The notes: generated by a model not told the origin, from the letters alone. Counted from the stretch's first letter, positions 25,983 to 36,495 are shown. The stretch is DNA of 64,000 bases from Petrocella atlantisensis (GCF_900538275.1 NZ_LR130778.1:2042001-2106000); one strand, 5' to 3'. Made by a program: numbers and translations.

Positions 25983-26028
25983 AAAAGACGCCCTTTGATG
26001 CGTGATATCAATAGGACGTCTTATTTTT
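25983..26028. terminator. Terminator between HAD and chemoreceptor genes
   Basis: AAAGACG and CGTCTTA arms with an imperfect interior, then TTTTTTT on the + strand; A-rich on the other side. It lies between convergent genes. Confidence 0.6.
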
Positions 26029-27804
26029 TTATTCTATGACAAATCGGCTGACCACTTCGTTAAGTACTTCAACATTATCATTTACTTCTTTGGAGATGAG
26101 ATCCAGATCACCGATGGTCTGTTTCTGTGTTTCCATGGTGGCATTAATTTCCTCAGCGGTGGCTGCATTTTCCTCAGTAACTGCAGATATGGATTGGATA
26201 GCATGAAGGGCCGTTTCTTTGGCTTGATTAATAGCGCCATAGGAAGCTTGTACTTGTCCCATCTTATCTGTGGATTCTTCAATTAAACGGCTACTGTCTT
26301 CCATGGTAGCTTTTACATTCAACATCTTGGTATGGGCAATCTGTATAGAATCATTGGACTTAGACATATTCCCCTTCGATCGGTTAACAGCTTCAGTCAC
26401 GAGGTTGATAATCTGATTGATCTCTTTTGTAGATTTGGTGGTTTGCTCTGCCAGATTCCTGATCTCGGAAGCAACAACAGCAAAGCCTTTACCGGCTTCA
26501 CCGGCTCTAGCAGCTTCAATAGAAGCATTAAGTGCTAACAAGTTGGTTTGACCTGCAATCCCTTCTATGGTGGTGACGATATCGTTAATAGAACTGGAGT
26601 GGGTACTTAAGTTCTCAATATTCTCATTTAATTTCTGTATAGCAACCAATGTAGTATCAAACTCCGTAACAAGCTCAGATACAGAACCATTACCAAGAAC
26701 TTGTTGTTCGCTCACCTTGGTAGAGAATGCAAGTACATCGTTGGCAAGTTCGTTGCTCATTGCAATCAGTTCATTAAGAGACTCCAGTGAATCGACACTC
26801 TCACTGGCCTCATGGGCTTGATCTTGAGCGCCATTTGCAAACTCATCTACAGCGGTAACCACATTGGTAGCACTTTCAGTGGTTTGGGCGGAGATAACAG
26901 ACATCTGATTGGCATGGTGTTTAAGTGTTTTGGAGAAATCCAATATCTGGGTAATGATGCTTCTAAAAGCCTCATTTAGATGATTGACTGAATTAGCCAT
27001 CGTACCAATCTCATCTTTTCTTTTCTCAAGCTGTTTTAATTTTTGAGAAGGACTGATATTCAAGTTCGCGATGAGTTTTAGTTGATCTGTCATAGCGGCT
27101 ATAGGTTTGGTTATCGTGATACTAAAGAGGGTGGCTACAAAAGCACCGATAACAAGAAGCACCACGGCTACTATGATAATTAATGTCATGCTGTTTCTAA
27201 GCAAAGTCTCTTGGTTGGCTTTCTTTTCTAATATCGTAGCTTCTATGTCATCCACATAATTGCCGCTACCGATGACCCATCCATAAGGCTCAAATAATTG
27301 AGAATAACCCCTTTTTCTACTGGCTTCCGTTTCGTCCGGCTTTGGGAAATAATAATCCAGAAAACCACCGCCATCTTTTGCATTGGCAATGAGTCCTTGA
27401 ATGATATAGAGTCCGTTAACGTCTTGAAGATCAAGTCGGTTACTGCCCTCAACATCAGGATTTCCCAGGAGAACAATATTATTGCCCTCAAGATCATCAG
27501 CCCAGAAGTATCCGACCTCACCGTATTTGGCTTCTCTAACAATATCTGCAGCGATCGTTTTGCCTTGCTCAGGTGTTATGGTACCAGCCTCAACTTGATT
27601 GACCACACCTTGAAGTTCACTGACAATAATCTCGACTTGGTATTTAAGATTCAAATCATAATTATCATACATGTAGGTTTCCAATTCATTGATGCTGTCT
27701 TCGGAGCTTTCTTTGATAATGACATAAGAAGAAATGCTTAAAATGAGGATTGTAAGTAAGATTAATAGATTTGTGACCAAAGCCTGTTTTACCAAAAATT
27801 TCAT
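26029..27804 (-). CDS. Methyl-accepting chemotaxis protein with sCache domain
   Basis: This 591-aa receptor has helix 1 (about residues 5-28), a single-Cache domain (about 35-180; '[11 protein letters not shown]' and '[21 protein letters not shown]' are conserved sCache_2 blocks), helix 2 (about 195-220), HAMP, and a cytoplasmic signalling domain with the hairpin tip '[20 protein letters not shown]'. The ATG at 27804 follows GAGGAGG; the upstream in-frame ATG at 27840 was rejected. The protein should signal to CheA/CheW, which shows that the organism is chemotactic. No che genes lie in the window. Confidence 0.92.
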   Translation of the reverse strand: MKFLVKQALVTNLLILLTILILSISSYVIIKESSEDSINELETYMYDNYDLNLKYQVEIIVSELQGVVNQVEAGTITPEQGKTIAADIVREAKYGEVGYFWADDLEGNNIVLLGNPDVEGSNRLDLQDVNGLYIIQGLIANAKDGGGFLDYYFPKPDETEASRKRGYSQLFEPYGWVIGSGNYVDDIEATILEKKANQETLLRNSMTLIIIVAVVLLVIGAFVATLFSITITKPIAAMTDQLKLIANLNISPSQKLKQLEKRKDEIGTMANSVNHLNEAFRSIITQILDFSKTLKHHANQMSVISAQTTESATNVVTAVDEFANGAQDQAHEASESVDSLESLNELIAMSNELANDVLAFSTKVSEQQVLGNGSVSELVTEFDTTLVAIQKLNENIENLSTHSSSINDIVTTIEGIAGQTNLLALNASIEAARAGEAGKGFAVVASEIRNLAEQTTKSTKEINQIINLVTEAVNRSKGNMSKSNDSIQIAHTKMLNVKATMEDSSRLIEESTDKMGQVQASYGAINQAKETALHAIQSISAVTEENAATAEEINATMETQKQTIGDLDLISKEVNDNVEVLNEVVSRFVIE

Positions 27805-27966
27805 GTAAAAACCTCCTCGTAATAAAATGAATAGCATCATATTATTCTAATGATTATTATACACCTTAATCCATGAAGATTAAAGACTTTCTAGAACACA
27901 AGCAATCATGATATAATAGAACAAACATTCAAATAAACGTGACAATAAAGATGATAAGGTGATTCT

Positions 27967-28626
27967 ATGAATATAGCTGCATATATCAAGACTTCAATGG
28001 TTGACTTTGACGGTCATCTAGGTGCAACAGTTTTTACAAAAGGTTGTAACATGATCTGTAACTATTGCCATAATAGGGATTTAAACGACCAATCACCCAC
28101 GATGGATGAAGCGGCCATCTTAAAGCATCTTGAAAAAAGAAAAGGCATATTGACAGGTGTGACCCTATCCGGTGGCGAGCCTACCTTACAAGAGGATATC
28201 ATTAACTTTGCCACCAAAGTTAAGCAATTAGGATATGCGATTAAGCTAGATACCAACGGATCTAACCCGCAGATATTAAAAGCCTTATGCCGCCTGGGTT
28301 TGGTCGATTATGTGGCAATGGATTTAAAGACGGCGCCCAATGACTATAAGGCCATTACCGGAATGGATTTTGAACAAGTCAGAGAGAGTTACAACTTTGT
28401 AAGTACCTTAAAACACTATGAATTTCGCACAACCATGTATCCAAAAGTCAGCTTTGATGATATAGCCAAGCTTGCTAAGATGGTAGATACCGGGCATTAT
28501 GTGATACAGCAATATAGACCCAATCATAGTGAGGCCCTTAAGCCTTACGAGGACCAAGAACTTTTGACATTTGCCAAGGAACAAGGGGTACGTATCCGAG
28601 GTGTTAATGAGAATCTTAATTTATAA
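27967..28626 (+). CDS. Anaerobic ribonucleotide reductase activating protein-like radical SAM enzyme
   Basis: This 219-aa protein has 'TSMVDFDGHLGATVFTKGCN' and the cluster motif CNMICNYCH (CxxxCxxC, about residues 26-33), then 'VTLSGGEPTLQ'. It fits the longer NrdG-type activases (TIGR02495-like) that install a glycyl radical on class III ribonucleotide reductase. No nrdD or other glycyl-radical enzyme gene is nearby, so its partner must be elsewhere. The ribosome site AAGGTGAT lies before the ATG. Confidence 0.8.
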   Translation: MNIAAYIKTSMVDFDGHLGATVFTKGCNMICNYCHNRDLNDQSPTMDEAAILKHLEKRKGILTGVTLSGGEPTLQEDIINFATKVKQLGYAIKLDTNGSNPQILKALCRLGLVDYVAMDLKTAPNDYKAITGMDFEQVRESYNFVSTLKHYEFRTTMYPKVSFDDIAKLAKMVDTGHYVIQQYRPNHSEALKPYEDQELLTFAKEQGVRIRGVNENLNL

Positions 28627-28653
28627 AACATAAGCCAATAGACCTATTTGTGC

Positions 28654-28682
28654 TTGATTAAATAGTCATAAAGGACTATAAT
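28654..28682 (+). promoter_or_regulatory. Promoter of membrane GGDEF gene
   Basis: -35 TTGATT (28654-28659), 17-bp spacer, -10 TATAAT (28677-28682), about 70 bp before the start codon. Confidence 0.65.
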
Positions 28683-28751
28683 ATAAATAAAGGGTAACAT
28701 CATAGTCCGAATTAAATAGGGAGCCAATGATGATTATTTGGGTAATTAGGC

Positions 28752-29900
28752 ATGAATTGGTTAAATGAGTACTTTATCAATTTCACGGACAAGGATATAA
28801 AAAAGGCCTTTGACCTTGAAGTTTTAAAACTGAATATACATAGAACCCGTATTTTAGCAGCGCTCATTATTTTCTTAGAGGGCTTTTTTTTGCTGATTTC
28901 ATTTATACCGGCTTTACCAATCAATTATGGTGACTATCTATATATCTACAGAAGCTTTTATATTTTTCTATTGGTGTACGCCGGCGTCTATCTGTTATGT
29001 GTTACGCATCCTGTGATAAGAAGAAAATTAACCTATACATTTGTGGAAAACTGGTTGGTCGTCTCCGGGTTTCTACTTTTAATGTGGGCCATGGGCATAA
29101 CTTTACTCGATCAGATGAGAGATGTGCATAACTTCACCTACTTTTTCATGCTTATGGCCTTCGCCTCTGCAACGGTTATTTCACCGAGTAAGAGTTTTCC
29201 TATTTATTTCGGTAACCATATCCTTTATCTTATACTGCACCCCGTGGTTGGTCTCACAGGTAATCAGCTTGTGAGCACGATTTTTAACGGTACTACGGTG
29301 GTTATAACTTCTTGGATAATCAGCGTCATTTTTTATAAGTATCATCATAAAGATTTTATGAAGCAACAGCAGATCATTAAACAGAAAAAAGAGCTAGAGC
29401 GTCTATCCACAAGAGACCCACTTACTAATTTATACAACAGAAGGAATCTAGAACACAAGCTACTGGAGCACTATCATAAGGCCCAAAAGGCCAAAAAACC
29501 ATTGACAGTTCTCATGGTAGATATTGATTATTATAAAGGCTATAACGATAGCTATGGTCATGTAGAAGGTGATAAGATTATTCAAACTGTCGCAGAGTAC
29601 ATTAAAGTCATTGTCAGAGAATATGGCGGTTATGCCTGTAGATATGGCGGCGATGAGATTTGTATGATTTTTAGTCAATTAGGTGAGAACCAGATGGAGC
29701 AAGTAAAGGAAGCGTTACATGATGCCCTAAGAAGAGAAGCGATAGAAAACAAAGCCTCAAGAGTATCGGAGTATGTTACCATGAGCATTGGTGCATATGC
29801 GAATGTCCCCCAGGCCCATATAGACCCAATGGATTTTATTGCAAATGCGGATAATGACCTATACGATGAAAAAGAAAGCCGCATTCAAGTAAAAGCTTGA
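28752..29900 (+). CDS. Membrane diguanylate cyclase with GGDEI motif
   Basis: This 382-aa protein has about six membrane helices (residues 35-200), a short coiled coil and a GGDEF domain starting 'LSTRDPLTNLYNRRNLE' (about 217). The catalytic signature reads 'RYGGDEI' near residues 297-303: the Gly-Gly-Asp-Glu core is intact and only the last residue differs, so activity is likely. The ribosome site is weak (TTAGG), suggesting low translation. It is the fourth c-di-GMP protein in 14 kb. Confidence 0.85.
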   Translation: MNWLNEYFINFTDKDIKKAFDLEVLKLNIHRTRILAALIIFLEGFFLLISFIPALPINYGDYLYIYRSFYIFLLVYAGVYLLCVTHPVIRRKLTYTFVENWLVVSGFLLLMWAMGITLLDQMRDVHNFTYFFMLMAFASATVISPSKSFPIYFGNHILYLILHPVVGLTGNQLVSTIFNGTTVVITSWIISVIFYKYHHKDFMKQQQIIKQKKELERLSTRDPLTNLYNRRNLEHKLLEHYHKAQKAKKPLTVLMVDIDYYKGYNDSYGHVEGDKIIQTVAEYIKVIVREYGGYACRYGGDEICMIFSQLGENQMEQVKEALHDALRREAIENKASRVSEYVTMSIGAYANVPQAHIDPMDFIANADNDLYDEKESRIQVKA

Positions 29901-30035
29901 TCAAATGAGACGTATCCACCCCTTCAAATGCCACCATTGAAAGTGTGGAAGGTATTGGTAAGATTCTTAGTGGACATCAGGCCTCACAATTGATAGAATA
30001 TGAATATAACCCTATTATATTGATTGGAGGTCGTT

Positions 30036-31277
30036 ATGGGACACTATATTTTAGCCCTTAACTGTGGCAGCTCCTCATTGAAATTCACCCTTTTTGAGGT
30101 GGTGAAGGACAATCAACTAAGAAGTCGCATGGATGGTATTGTAGAAGAAATCGGAAACAAAGCACATAGCCGCATCAAAGTAGAAAGTGAAGCTGGTAAA
30201 ACGGTACAGGATGTACCGTTGCCCAGCCATCACGAAGCTTTGCTTGCGGTTTTTGATTGTTTTCATAAGGAAGAAATAAGGGACCAAGATATCGTAGCGG
30301 TCGGTCATCGGGTGGTTCATGGTGGAACTGCTTATAGCAGTAGTGTTAGAATCGATGGCGCAGTTATTGATAAGATTCGTGAGCTTTTTCCCTTAGCACC
30401 CCTGCATAACCCACCGAATCTTCTAGGTATAGAAGTAGCCATGAAGCTTCTTGAAGGTGTGCCCCAAGTGGCTGTTTTTGATACGGCATTTCATGCTACA
30501 TTACCAGAGGCAGCTTATCGGTACGCCATACCAAAACAATGGTATGAAGACTTTAGTGTAAGAACCTATGGTTTTCATGGAACCTCTCATATGTATGTAG
30601 CCAAGCGTGGGGCTAAGTTATTAAAGATACCTTACAAAGATTTTTATGCGATCACTGCCCATCTTGGTAATGGCTGTAGTCTAACTAAGATTGAAGCAGG
30701 TAAATCCACCGATACCAGCATGGGATTTACACCCCTTGAAGGGGTTATTATGGGTACACGTTCAGGAGATATTGATCCGGCCATAATCGACCATGTAGCA
30801 CATTGTCTAGAGAAGAAAGAGGGCCTAAGCCTTGAGGCAGCCTATATTAAGGTCATGTTAGCCCTAAACAAATCCAGTGGTCTACTAGCTCTTGGCGGTA
30901 CCAATCGGATGCAGGATATTCGGGAAAAAGCCGAAGCGGGCGATGTAGAAGCCGAGACTGTTATTGCCATCTACGCCTACCGCATCGCCAAATATATTGG
31001 GGCTTATTGGTCGACGATGCCCGCTTGTCAGGCGATTATTTTTACCGCTGGTGTTGGAGAAAATGAAGGCTATGTCCGTAAGAAAGTTCTTGATTTTCTC
31101 CCGGCTCTTCATTTTAAGATGGATGAGGATGCAAATAAGATCAGGAAAGAAGAAGTGATGATTGGGAAATCGGATTCATCAGATTTATCCGTACTGGTGA
31201 TCCCTACTGACGAGGAAAGTGTTATTGCTTATGATGCCCTTTACCTAGGGTATCTAGGAACAAGCGCACCGGATTAG
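30036..31277 (+). CDS. ackA: Acetate kinase
   Basis: This 413-aa protein has the acetate kinase blocks 'LALNCGSSSLKFTLF' (start), 'GHRVVHGG' (about 90), 'FDTAFHATLP' (about 147-156), 'RTYGFHGTSH' (about 173-182), 'HLGNGCSLT' (about 207-215), 'DTSMGFTPLEGVIMGTRSGD' (about 223-242) and 'FTAGVGENE'. It makes ATP from acetyl phosphate. The ATG at 30036 follows GGAGG; a TTG at 30024 lies ahead of that site and was rejected. Unusually, pta is not adjacent. Confidence 0.96.
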   Translation: MGHYILALNCGSSSLKFTLFEVVKDNQLRSRMDGIVEEIGNKAHSRIKVESEAGKTVQDVPLPSHHEALLAVFDCFHKEEIRDQDIVAVGHRVVHGGTAYSSSVRIDGAVIDKIRELFPLAPLHNPPNLLGIEVAMKLLEGVPQVAVFDTAFHATLPEAAYRYAIPKQWYEDFSVRTYGFHGTSHMYVAKRGAKLLKIPYKDFYAITAHLGNGCSLTKIEAGKSTDTSMGFTPLEGVIMGTRSGDIDPAIIDHVAHCLEKKEGLSLEAAYIKVMLALNKSSGLLALGGTNRMQDIREKAEAGDVEAETVIAIYAYRIAKYIGAYWSTMPACQAIIFTAGVGENEGYVRKKVLDFLPALHFKMDEDANKIRKEEVMIGKSDSSDLSVLVIPTDEESVIAYDALYLGYLGTSAPD

Positions 31278-31345
31278 AACTATTATTTAATTGAACCTTA
31301 TACAGAACCTCCTTGATTTTTAATCATTTATTTATAGTTTATTAA

Positions 31346-31357
31346 TGGATTAATCCA
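31346..31357. promoter_or_regulatory. Palindrome upstream of TetR-family gene
   Basis: A perfect 12-bp palindrome, TGGATTAATCCA, lies 45 bp before the chosen start of the TetR-family gene. It is a candidate autoregulatory operator for the efflux operon. Confidence 0.4.
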
Positions 31358-31402
31358 GCTATAGGTGGTAGAATGATTAAAAATGAACGGAGGTTTATTA
31401 TT

Positions 31403-32092
31403 GTGCAGATACTAAAAGACGACCAGCGGACTAAGATCCATCAAGCCGCCATAGATGCCTTTATTAGAGACGGTTATCAGAAAGCATCTATGCGTGGCAT
31501 AGCAGAGTCGGCAGGCATGTCGGTAGGCAATCTATATCGGTATTTCAAGAATAAAGAAAGCCTGTTCTCTCATTTAGTCAAGCCTCTGATAGATGCTTTT
31601 CAAGTTTATGAACACCGACCCTTTAAGCCACAGCTATTAGAAGTCAATATACTTGAGAACTCGGAGCTTGTCGATGTCATCATGAGTGCCAGAGTGAAAT
31701 ATAGACAAGAACTGTTTATCTTATTACTTAGAGCTGAAGGCTCCCCGTTTGAAGGTGCCAAGGATCAATTAAAAAGGCACATAGAGACACAATCTAGGAT
31801 ACTGCTTGAGACCTTATCCGATGGTGAACCGGATATCATTAAAGGCCAACTCTTTTTTAAAGCCGTATCCACCGCAATAGTGGAATCCTTTTGCGTCATA
31901 TTGGAAGAGGCAAAAGACGACAAGACATTCATGTACAATCTAATGGAGCTGACAGAGTTCGGTCTTAAGCCGTCACTTAGGAATCTAATTGCCATTAAGA
32001 ACAATGAAACAAATTTTAGGAGGATCAACGATGAAGAAGTTCGTGAGTTTTGCAATCATTTTAATCATCATAGTAGCAATCATTGCACCTAG
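31403..32092 (+). CDS. TetR family transcriptional regulator of efflux operon
   Basis: This 229-aa protein has a TetR N-terminal helix-turn-helix (about residues 10-56): 'GIAESAGMSVGNLYRYFKNK' is the recognition part. The C-terminal ligand domain is not assigned to a subfamily. GTG 31403 follows GGAGG at 31389-31393; an ATG at 31373 (10 residues longer) is possible. The 3' end overlaps the start of the next gene (MFP) by 62 bp, so the last ~20 residues are encoded by the MFP ribosome site and first codons, suggesting loss of an earlier stop. It probably represses the RND pump genes downstream. Confidence 0.87.
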   Translation: MQILKDDQRTKIHQAAIDAFIRDGYQKASMRGIAESAGMSVGNLYRYFKNKESLFSHLVKPLIDAFQVYEHRPFKPQLLEVNILENSELVDVIMSARVKYRQELFILLLRAEGSPFEGAKDQLKRHIETQSRILLETLSDGEPDIIKGQLFFKAVSTAIVESFCVILEEAKDDKTFMYNLMELTEFGLKPSLRNLIAIKNNETNFRRINDEEVREFCNHFNHHSSNHCT

Positions 32093-33293
32093 GGTGCTAA
32101 ATATCATCAACAAGGAAAGTGATGAAGAGGAATCGGTTACGGAAGTTGCCGTCTCAGGTCAACAAGTACAAAAAGGTGATTTAAGCAATTATGTTGAATT
32201 GATAGGGTCAACAAGAGCTAAAAATGCCGTTAACATAATGCCGGCCATGCCCGCCAAGGTAGAAAAAGTATCCGTGGTGGTTGGCGACTTTGTAGAAGAA
32301 GGTGAATTACTTTTCACCTTAGAGGAAACCTCTGTAAGAGATCAAGTGAATCAAGCAGAGATTGCTGTATCCATGGCACAAGTCGGTGTAAAAAATGCAC
32401 AAGCCGGCATCAATCAAGCACAAATCGGTTATGAACTCAGCCAGAGTAACTATAGCATGCAACAGGATAGTTATGATCTTGGGGCCTCTAATCTGGAAAA
32501 ATATGAAACCATGTATGAAGAAGGTATTATATCAGAATCAGAGCTTGAACAAGCAAGGATTCAATCTCAACCGGAGACTTTATCTGTGCTTGAAAAACAA
32601 TTAGAACAATCCAAATCAACAATTAACCAGGCACAGATTGGTGTGGAAAGTGCAAATGCCAGCCTTAGACAAGCACAGGAAGGTTTAAGGCAAGCAAGAG
32701 AGATGTTAAAAGACATGACCATGACAGCGCCGATTAGCGGTTATGTCACGATGTCCAATATCAGTAACAATAATTTTGCTTCCAATACTCAACCGGCCAT
32801 TGTAATTCAGGATATAAACGAGATTATAGTTGATGCAAGTGTCACAGAGACGCTCATCAACCAACTGGAAATAGGCGCTACAGTAGATGTTAAGCTGGAT
32901 GCCTTAGATGATCAAATCTTTAAAGGGACCATAGATACCATTAGCACATCAGCGGATCAGAGAACCTTGCTCTACCCCTTAACAGTCAAACTGGACAATT
33001 CGGATCTTAAGATTAAGCCGGGTATGTTTGCTACGGTCATTATTTTAACAGAAGAGAAAGCAGATACTTTATATGTCCCATCAGAAGCGGTACTTCTAAG
33101 AGATGACCTTTACTATGTTTATGTTGAGCGTGATGGGGGCACTGTAGAGCGCCTTGAAGTAAAAGTTGGCATAGATACCGGCCATTTTATTGAGATATTA
33201 GATGGTGTTCTGTTAGAAGATGTTGTCATAACCAAAGGTATAGGTTTAATCGACGACAACAGTAGAATCAAAGTAATAAGGAGTGATCAATAA
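32031..33293 (+). CDS. RND efflux membrane fusion protein (HlyD/AcrA family)
   Basis: This 420-aa protein starts at ATG 32031, after AGGAGG, with an N-terminal anchor (about residues 4-22), then a lipoyl-like half ('VEKVSVVVGDFVEEGELLF', about 70-88), a long Q/A-rich coiled coil (about 95-225, repeats of 'NQAQIG'), the second lipoyl half ('MTAPISGYVTMSNIS') and a beta-barrel. It links the RND pump to the exterior. The ATG of the RND gene overlaps its TAA. MFP-RND pairs in Gram-positives have no outer-membrane channel; the partner path is unclear. Confidence 0.88.
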   Translation: MKKFVSFAIILIIIVAIIAPRVLNIINKESDEEESVTEVAVSGQQVQKGDLSNYVELIGSTRAKNAVNIMPAMPAKVEKVSVVVGDFVEEGELLFTLEETSVRDQVNQAEIAVSMAQVGVKNAQAGINQAQIGYELSQSNYSMQQDSYDLGASNLEKYETMYEEGIISESELEQARIQSQPETLSVLEKQLEQSKSTINQAQIGVESANASLRQAQEGLRQAREMLKDMTMTAPISGYVTMSNISNNNFASNTQPAIVIQDINEIIVDASVTETLINQLEIGATVDVKLDALDDQIFKGTIDTISTSADQRTLLYPLTVKLDNSDLKIKPGMFATVIILTEEKADTLYVPSEAVLLRDDLYYVYVERDGGTVERLEVKVGIDTGHFIEILDGVLLEDVVITKGIGLIDDNSRIKVIRSDQ

Positions 33294-36200
33294 TGAATTT
33301 ATCATCAATATCCGTAAAAAGACCGGTCACAACGGTCATGTTTATATTGATTGTTGTGCTCCTTGGGTTTGTATCTCTAACCCGAATTCCCATAGATCTT
33401 TACCCCAATATTGAAGTGCCGGTTGCTATCATACAAACAAACTATCCCAATGTATCACCGGAAGAGATTGAGAATCTGGTCACCAGACCGATTGAGGAAG
33501 CTGTTGGAACAGTATCCAATATTGACGTCATTCAATCTATTACCTCAGAAGGTTCTTCCATTGTTGTGGTTGTTTTCAACTTTGGAACAGACATGGATTT
33601 TGCGACTTTGGATATGCGCGAGAAGGTGGACATGGTCAAAGGCTTTTTGCCGGAGGATGCGTCCACACCCATGGTCCTACAGATTGACATTAACGCCACA
33701 GCTGTGGTACAAGCAGCTTTATCCGGTGCAGACGTAGCCACTTTATATGAATATGCGGACTCTACCATACGGCCTGCACTTGAACGTATCGAAGGTGTTG
33801 CATCTGTCAGTGTTGATGGTGGTTACACCAATTATGTTTCTGTACGTGTGGATACTGGTATGCTTAGTAACTATGGCTTAACCATAGACCAGATTGCCGG
33901 TATTTTGGCGGCTGAAAATATCAACCTACCGGCCGGATCTGTGAACAAAGGAGATAAGGAACTACTCCTAAGAACTGTTGGTGAGTTTTCATCACTAAGT
34001 GACATTAGACAAACACCGATTACACTGCCGTCTGGTGGTGTCATACGACTCTCAGATATTGCAACAGTGAACTTGACCAACGAAGATTTAGCTTCTATTA
34101 CCAAAGTAGATGGTGAATCGGCAGTTAGTATCTCCATCCAAAAGCAATCGGGCACCAATACAGTAGCCGTTGCAGGTGAGATTAACAAGGTCTTAGATGA
34201 GATTGGAAGAACCACAGCCTATGATCTAAAAGTAGTGGTAGATCAATCTGATTTTATCAACAAAGCCATAGCTAGAGTTGGATCTAACGCCTTAATTGGT
34301 GGACTCCTTGCAGTAATGGTACTCTTCATTTTCCTAAGAAGTTTAAGAAGTACAATCATCATTGGTTTGTCCATGCCCATATCCATTATTGCAACAGGCA
34401 TACTCTTATATTTTAATGATATTACTCTGAATATGATGACCCTTGGTGGTATAACCCTAGGTGTCGGTATGCTGGTGGACAACTCGGTAGTTGTACTTGA
34501 GAACATTTACCGGTTTGTACAAGAAGGTCATAACAGATTCGATGCTGCAATCATGGGCGCAAAAGAAGTGGCAATGGCTGTTACAGCCTCCACCTTAACC
34601 ACAGTAGCTGTATTTTTACCAATGGTTTTTGTGGAAGGTATTACTTCCATTATGTTTAGGGAGTTCGCTTTAACAGTTACTTTTTCTCTCTTATCTTCAC
34701 TGGTGGTATCTTTGACACTGATTCCCATGTTGTCTTCTAAGCTTCTTATTGTGGATGAGTTTCAAGGGAAGCATCATGAGAATAAGTTTAAGGTAACAGG
34801 TTGGCTTCTGGATCACGCTGACAGCGTCTACAAAGGTCTGGATAACAGCTATAGAAAAGCCCTTAACTGGAGCTTGAGCCATAGAAAAATAGTTGTATTT
34901 TCAGCGATTGGTATCTTGATTATCAGTTTGGCTTCTTCGGCTTTTATTGGGATGGAATTCATGCCCGAGTCCGATGAAGGTGCGTTTAGCATCTCCGTAA
35001 CACTAGAAGATGGTGCTAAGACAGAAGAAACCAGTGCGGCCATGGATGATATTGTAAACCGTATCATTGATATGGAGAGCATTGATTATATTTTTAGTAG
35101 CACCACCGGTGGTGATTTTGTAGTAGCCGGTCAGAACCAAGGGACCATCACTGGTGCCCTCTTACCTCTAGATCAAAGAGATATCAGTGTTTTTGATGTC
35201 GTGGTTCAAGTGGAAGAATTAATCAAGGATATTCCCGGTGTCAAAACCAGTGTGGCAGCAGTGAGTCAATCCGGTATGATGACAGGTGGCGGATCTGCCA
35301 TTGCCATTAGTATCAAAGGCAAAGAATTGGACGTACTTGAAGATATTGCAGCTGACATGGTGGAAGTCGGACAAACCATTGAAGGTACAAGGAATGTAAG
35401 TTCTTCATTAGAATCAGCTAGCCCACAAGTAGAAATCGCCTTAAAACGTAACAACGCTTCTAGATTTGGTTTGACCACCGCTCAAGTTTCAAGTCAAGTT
35501 AAGACCATGTTGGACGGTCGTGTGGCTACCAGATATAAGTTAGAAGGTAATGAAGTAGATGTTGTAATTGAAGGCGACACCAGATATAAAGACAGCATCG
35601 AGAGCTTGAAGCAGATGGAGATTCAATCCCCTATGGGAACTTCCGTCCCACTTGATGCTATTGCAGATATCACCGTAGACACAGGCGCCTTATCCATCTA
35701 CCGAGAAGACTTGGTCAGAACGGTTACTGTCAGTGCCGGTACCTATGGTAGAGATCTTGCGGCTGTGGTCAAAGACTATGAAGCTGCTGTAGCAGAGCTT
35801 GATATTCCAACGGGCTATACTTTTAGCTTTGGAGGTGCTAATCAAGATATGATTGAAGCTTTTTCAGACCTGGCACTGGCACTTATATTAGCCATACTCT
35901 TGGTATATATGATTATTGCAGCTCAATTTGAATCTCTATTAACCCCATTTATTATTATGTTCTCTATACCACTCGCTTTTGCAGGCGGACTTATTGCCCT
36001 GTTCATCACTTACAGAACACTGAACATCACCTCCATCATCGGTTTCATCATGCTGTCCGGTATCGTGGTTAACAACGCCATCGTATTACTAGACTATATA
36101 GGAACTAGAAGGAAGATGGGTGAGGACCGTACAACCGCCATTATTACCGCAGGTCCTATTCGATTGCGACCTATATTGATGACCTCTATGACCACCATAC

Positions 36201-36394
36201 TTGGCTTATTGCCTTTATCCATGGGCATAGGAGAAGGGGCGGAGTTACAAGCCTCTATGGGTACCGTTGTTATCGGTGGACTCTTGCTTTCATCCTTGCT
36301 AACCTTAGTGTTCATTCCTGTTGTTTATTCTATAATGGACGACCTCCATGTGAAGTTCATAAGTCGTAAGGAAAAGAAAGCAGCCAAAGCATAA
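33293..36394 (+). CDS. RND family efflux transporter (AcrB-like)
   Basis: This 1033-aa protein has the full RND layout: helix 1 near residues 12-32, a large extracytoplasmic loop, helices 2-6 (about 335-540), a second loop and helices 8-12 (about 855-1020). 'GVGMLVDNSVVVLENI' in helix 4 carries the proton-relay Asp of the family, and 'PNVSPEEIENLVTRPIEEAV' is the usual first-loop block. Its length matches the HAE-type pumps. The start overlaps the MFP stop (TAATG). It likely exports hydrophobic toxins; substrate unknown. Confidence 0.92.
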   Translation: MNLSSISVKRPVTTVMFILIVVLLGFVSLTRIPIDLYPNIEVPVAIIQTNYPNVSPEEIENLVTRPIEEAVGTVSNIDVIQSITSEGSSIVVVVFNFGTDMDFATLDMREKVDMVKGFLPEDASTPMVLQIDINATAVVQAALSGADVATLYEYADSTIRPALERIEGVASVSVDGGYTNYVSVRVDTGMLSNYGLTIDQIAGILAAENINLPAGSVNKGDKELLLRTVGEFSSLSDIRQTPITLPSGGVIRLSDIATVNLTNEDLASITKVDGESAVSISIQKQSGTNTVAVAGEINKVLDEIGRTTAYDLKVVVDQSDFINKAIARVGSNALIGGLLAVMVLFIFLRSLRSTIIIGLSMPISIIATGILLYFNDITLNMMTLGGITLGVGMLVDNSVVVLENIYRFVQEGHNRFDAAIMGAKEVAMAVTASTLTTVAVFLPMVFVEGITSIMFREFALTVTFSLLSSLVVSLTLIPMLSSKLLIVDEFQGKHHENKFKVTGWLLDHADSVYKGLDNSYRKALNWSLSHRKIVVFSAIGILIISLASSAFIGMEFMPESDEGAFSISVTLEDGAKTEETSAAMDDIVNRIIDMESIDYIFSSTTGGDFVVAGQNQGTITGALLPLDQRDISVFDVVVQVEELIKDIPGVKTSVAAVSQSGMMTGGGSAIAISIKGKELDVLEDIAADMVEVGQTIEGTRNVSSSLESASPQVEIALKRNNASRFGLTTAQVSSQVKTMLDGRVATRYKLEGNEVDVVIEGDTRYKDSIESLKQMEIQSPMGTSVPLDAIADITVDTGALSIYREDLVRTVTVSAGTYGRDLAAVVKDYEAAVAELDIPTGYTFSFGGANQDMIEAFSDLALALILAILLVYMIIAAQFESLLTPFIIMFSIPLAFAGGLIALFITYRTLNITSIIGFIMLSGIVVNNAIVLLDYIGTRRKMGEDRTTAIITAGPIRLRPILMTSMTTILGLLPLSMGIGEGAELQASMGTVVIGGLLLSSLLTLVFIPVVYSIMDDLHVKFISRKEKKAAKA

Positions 36395-36457
36395 ATATAC
36401 GAACACACCTTAACCATATTATAAAAGAAAAATAAGTCTCCCAACCTTTAATAGGAC

Positions 36458-36486
36458 TTGTATATTATTACAATATGTGATATTAT
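36458..36486 (+). promoter_or_regulatory. Promoter of MacAB-like operon
   Basis: -35 TTGTAT (36458-36463), 17-bp spacer, -10 TATTAT (36481-36486). The start site would lie just before a Fur-like box. The RND gene ends 63 bp upstream. Confidence 0.5.
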
Positions 36487-36495
36487 TATTTTAAA

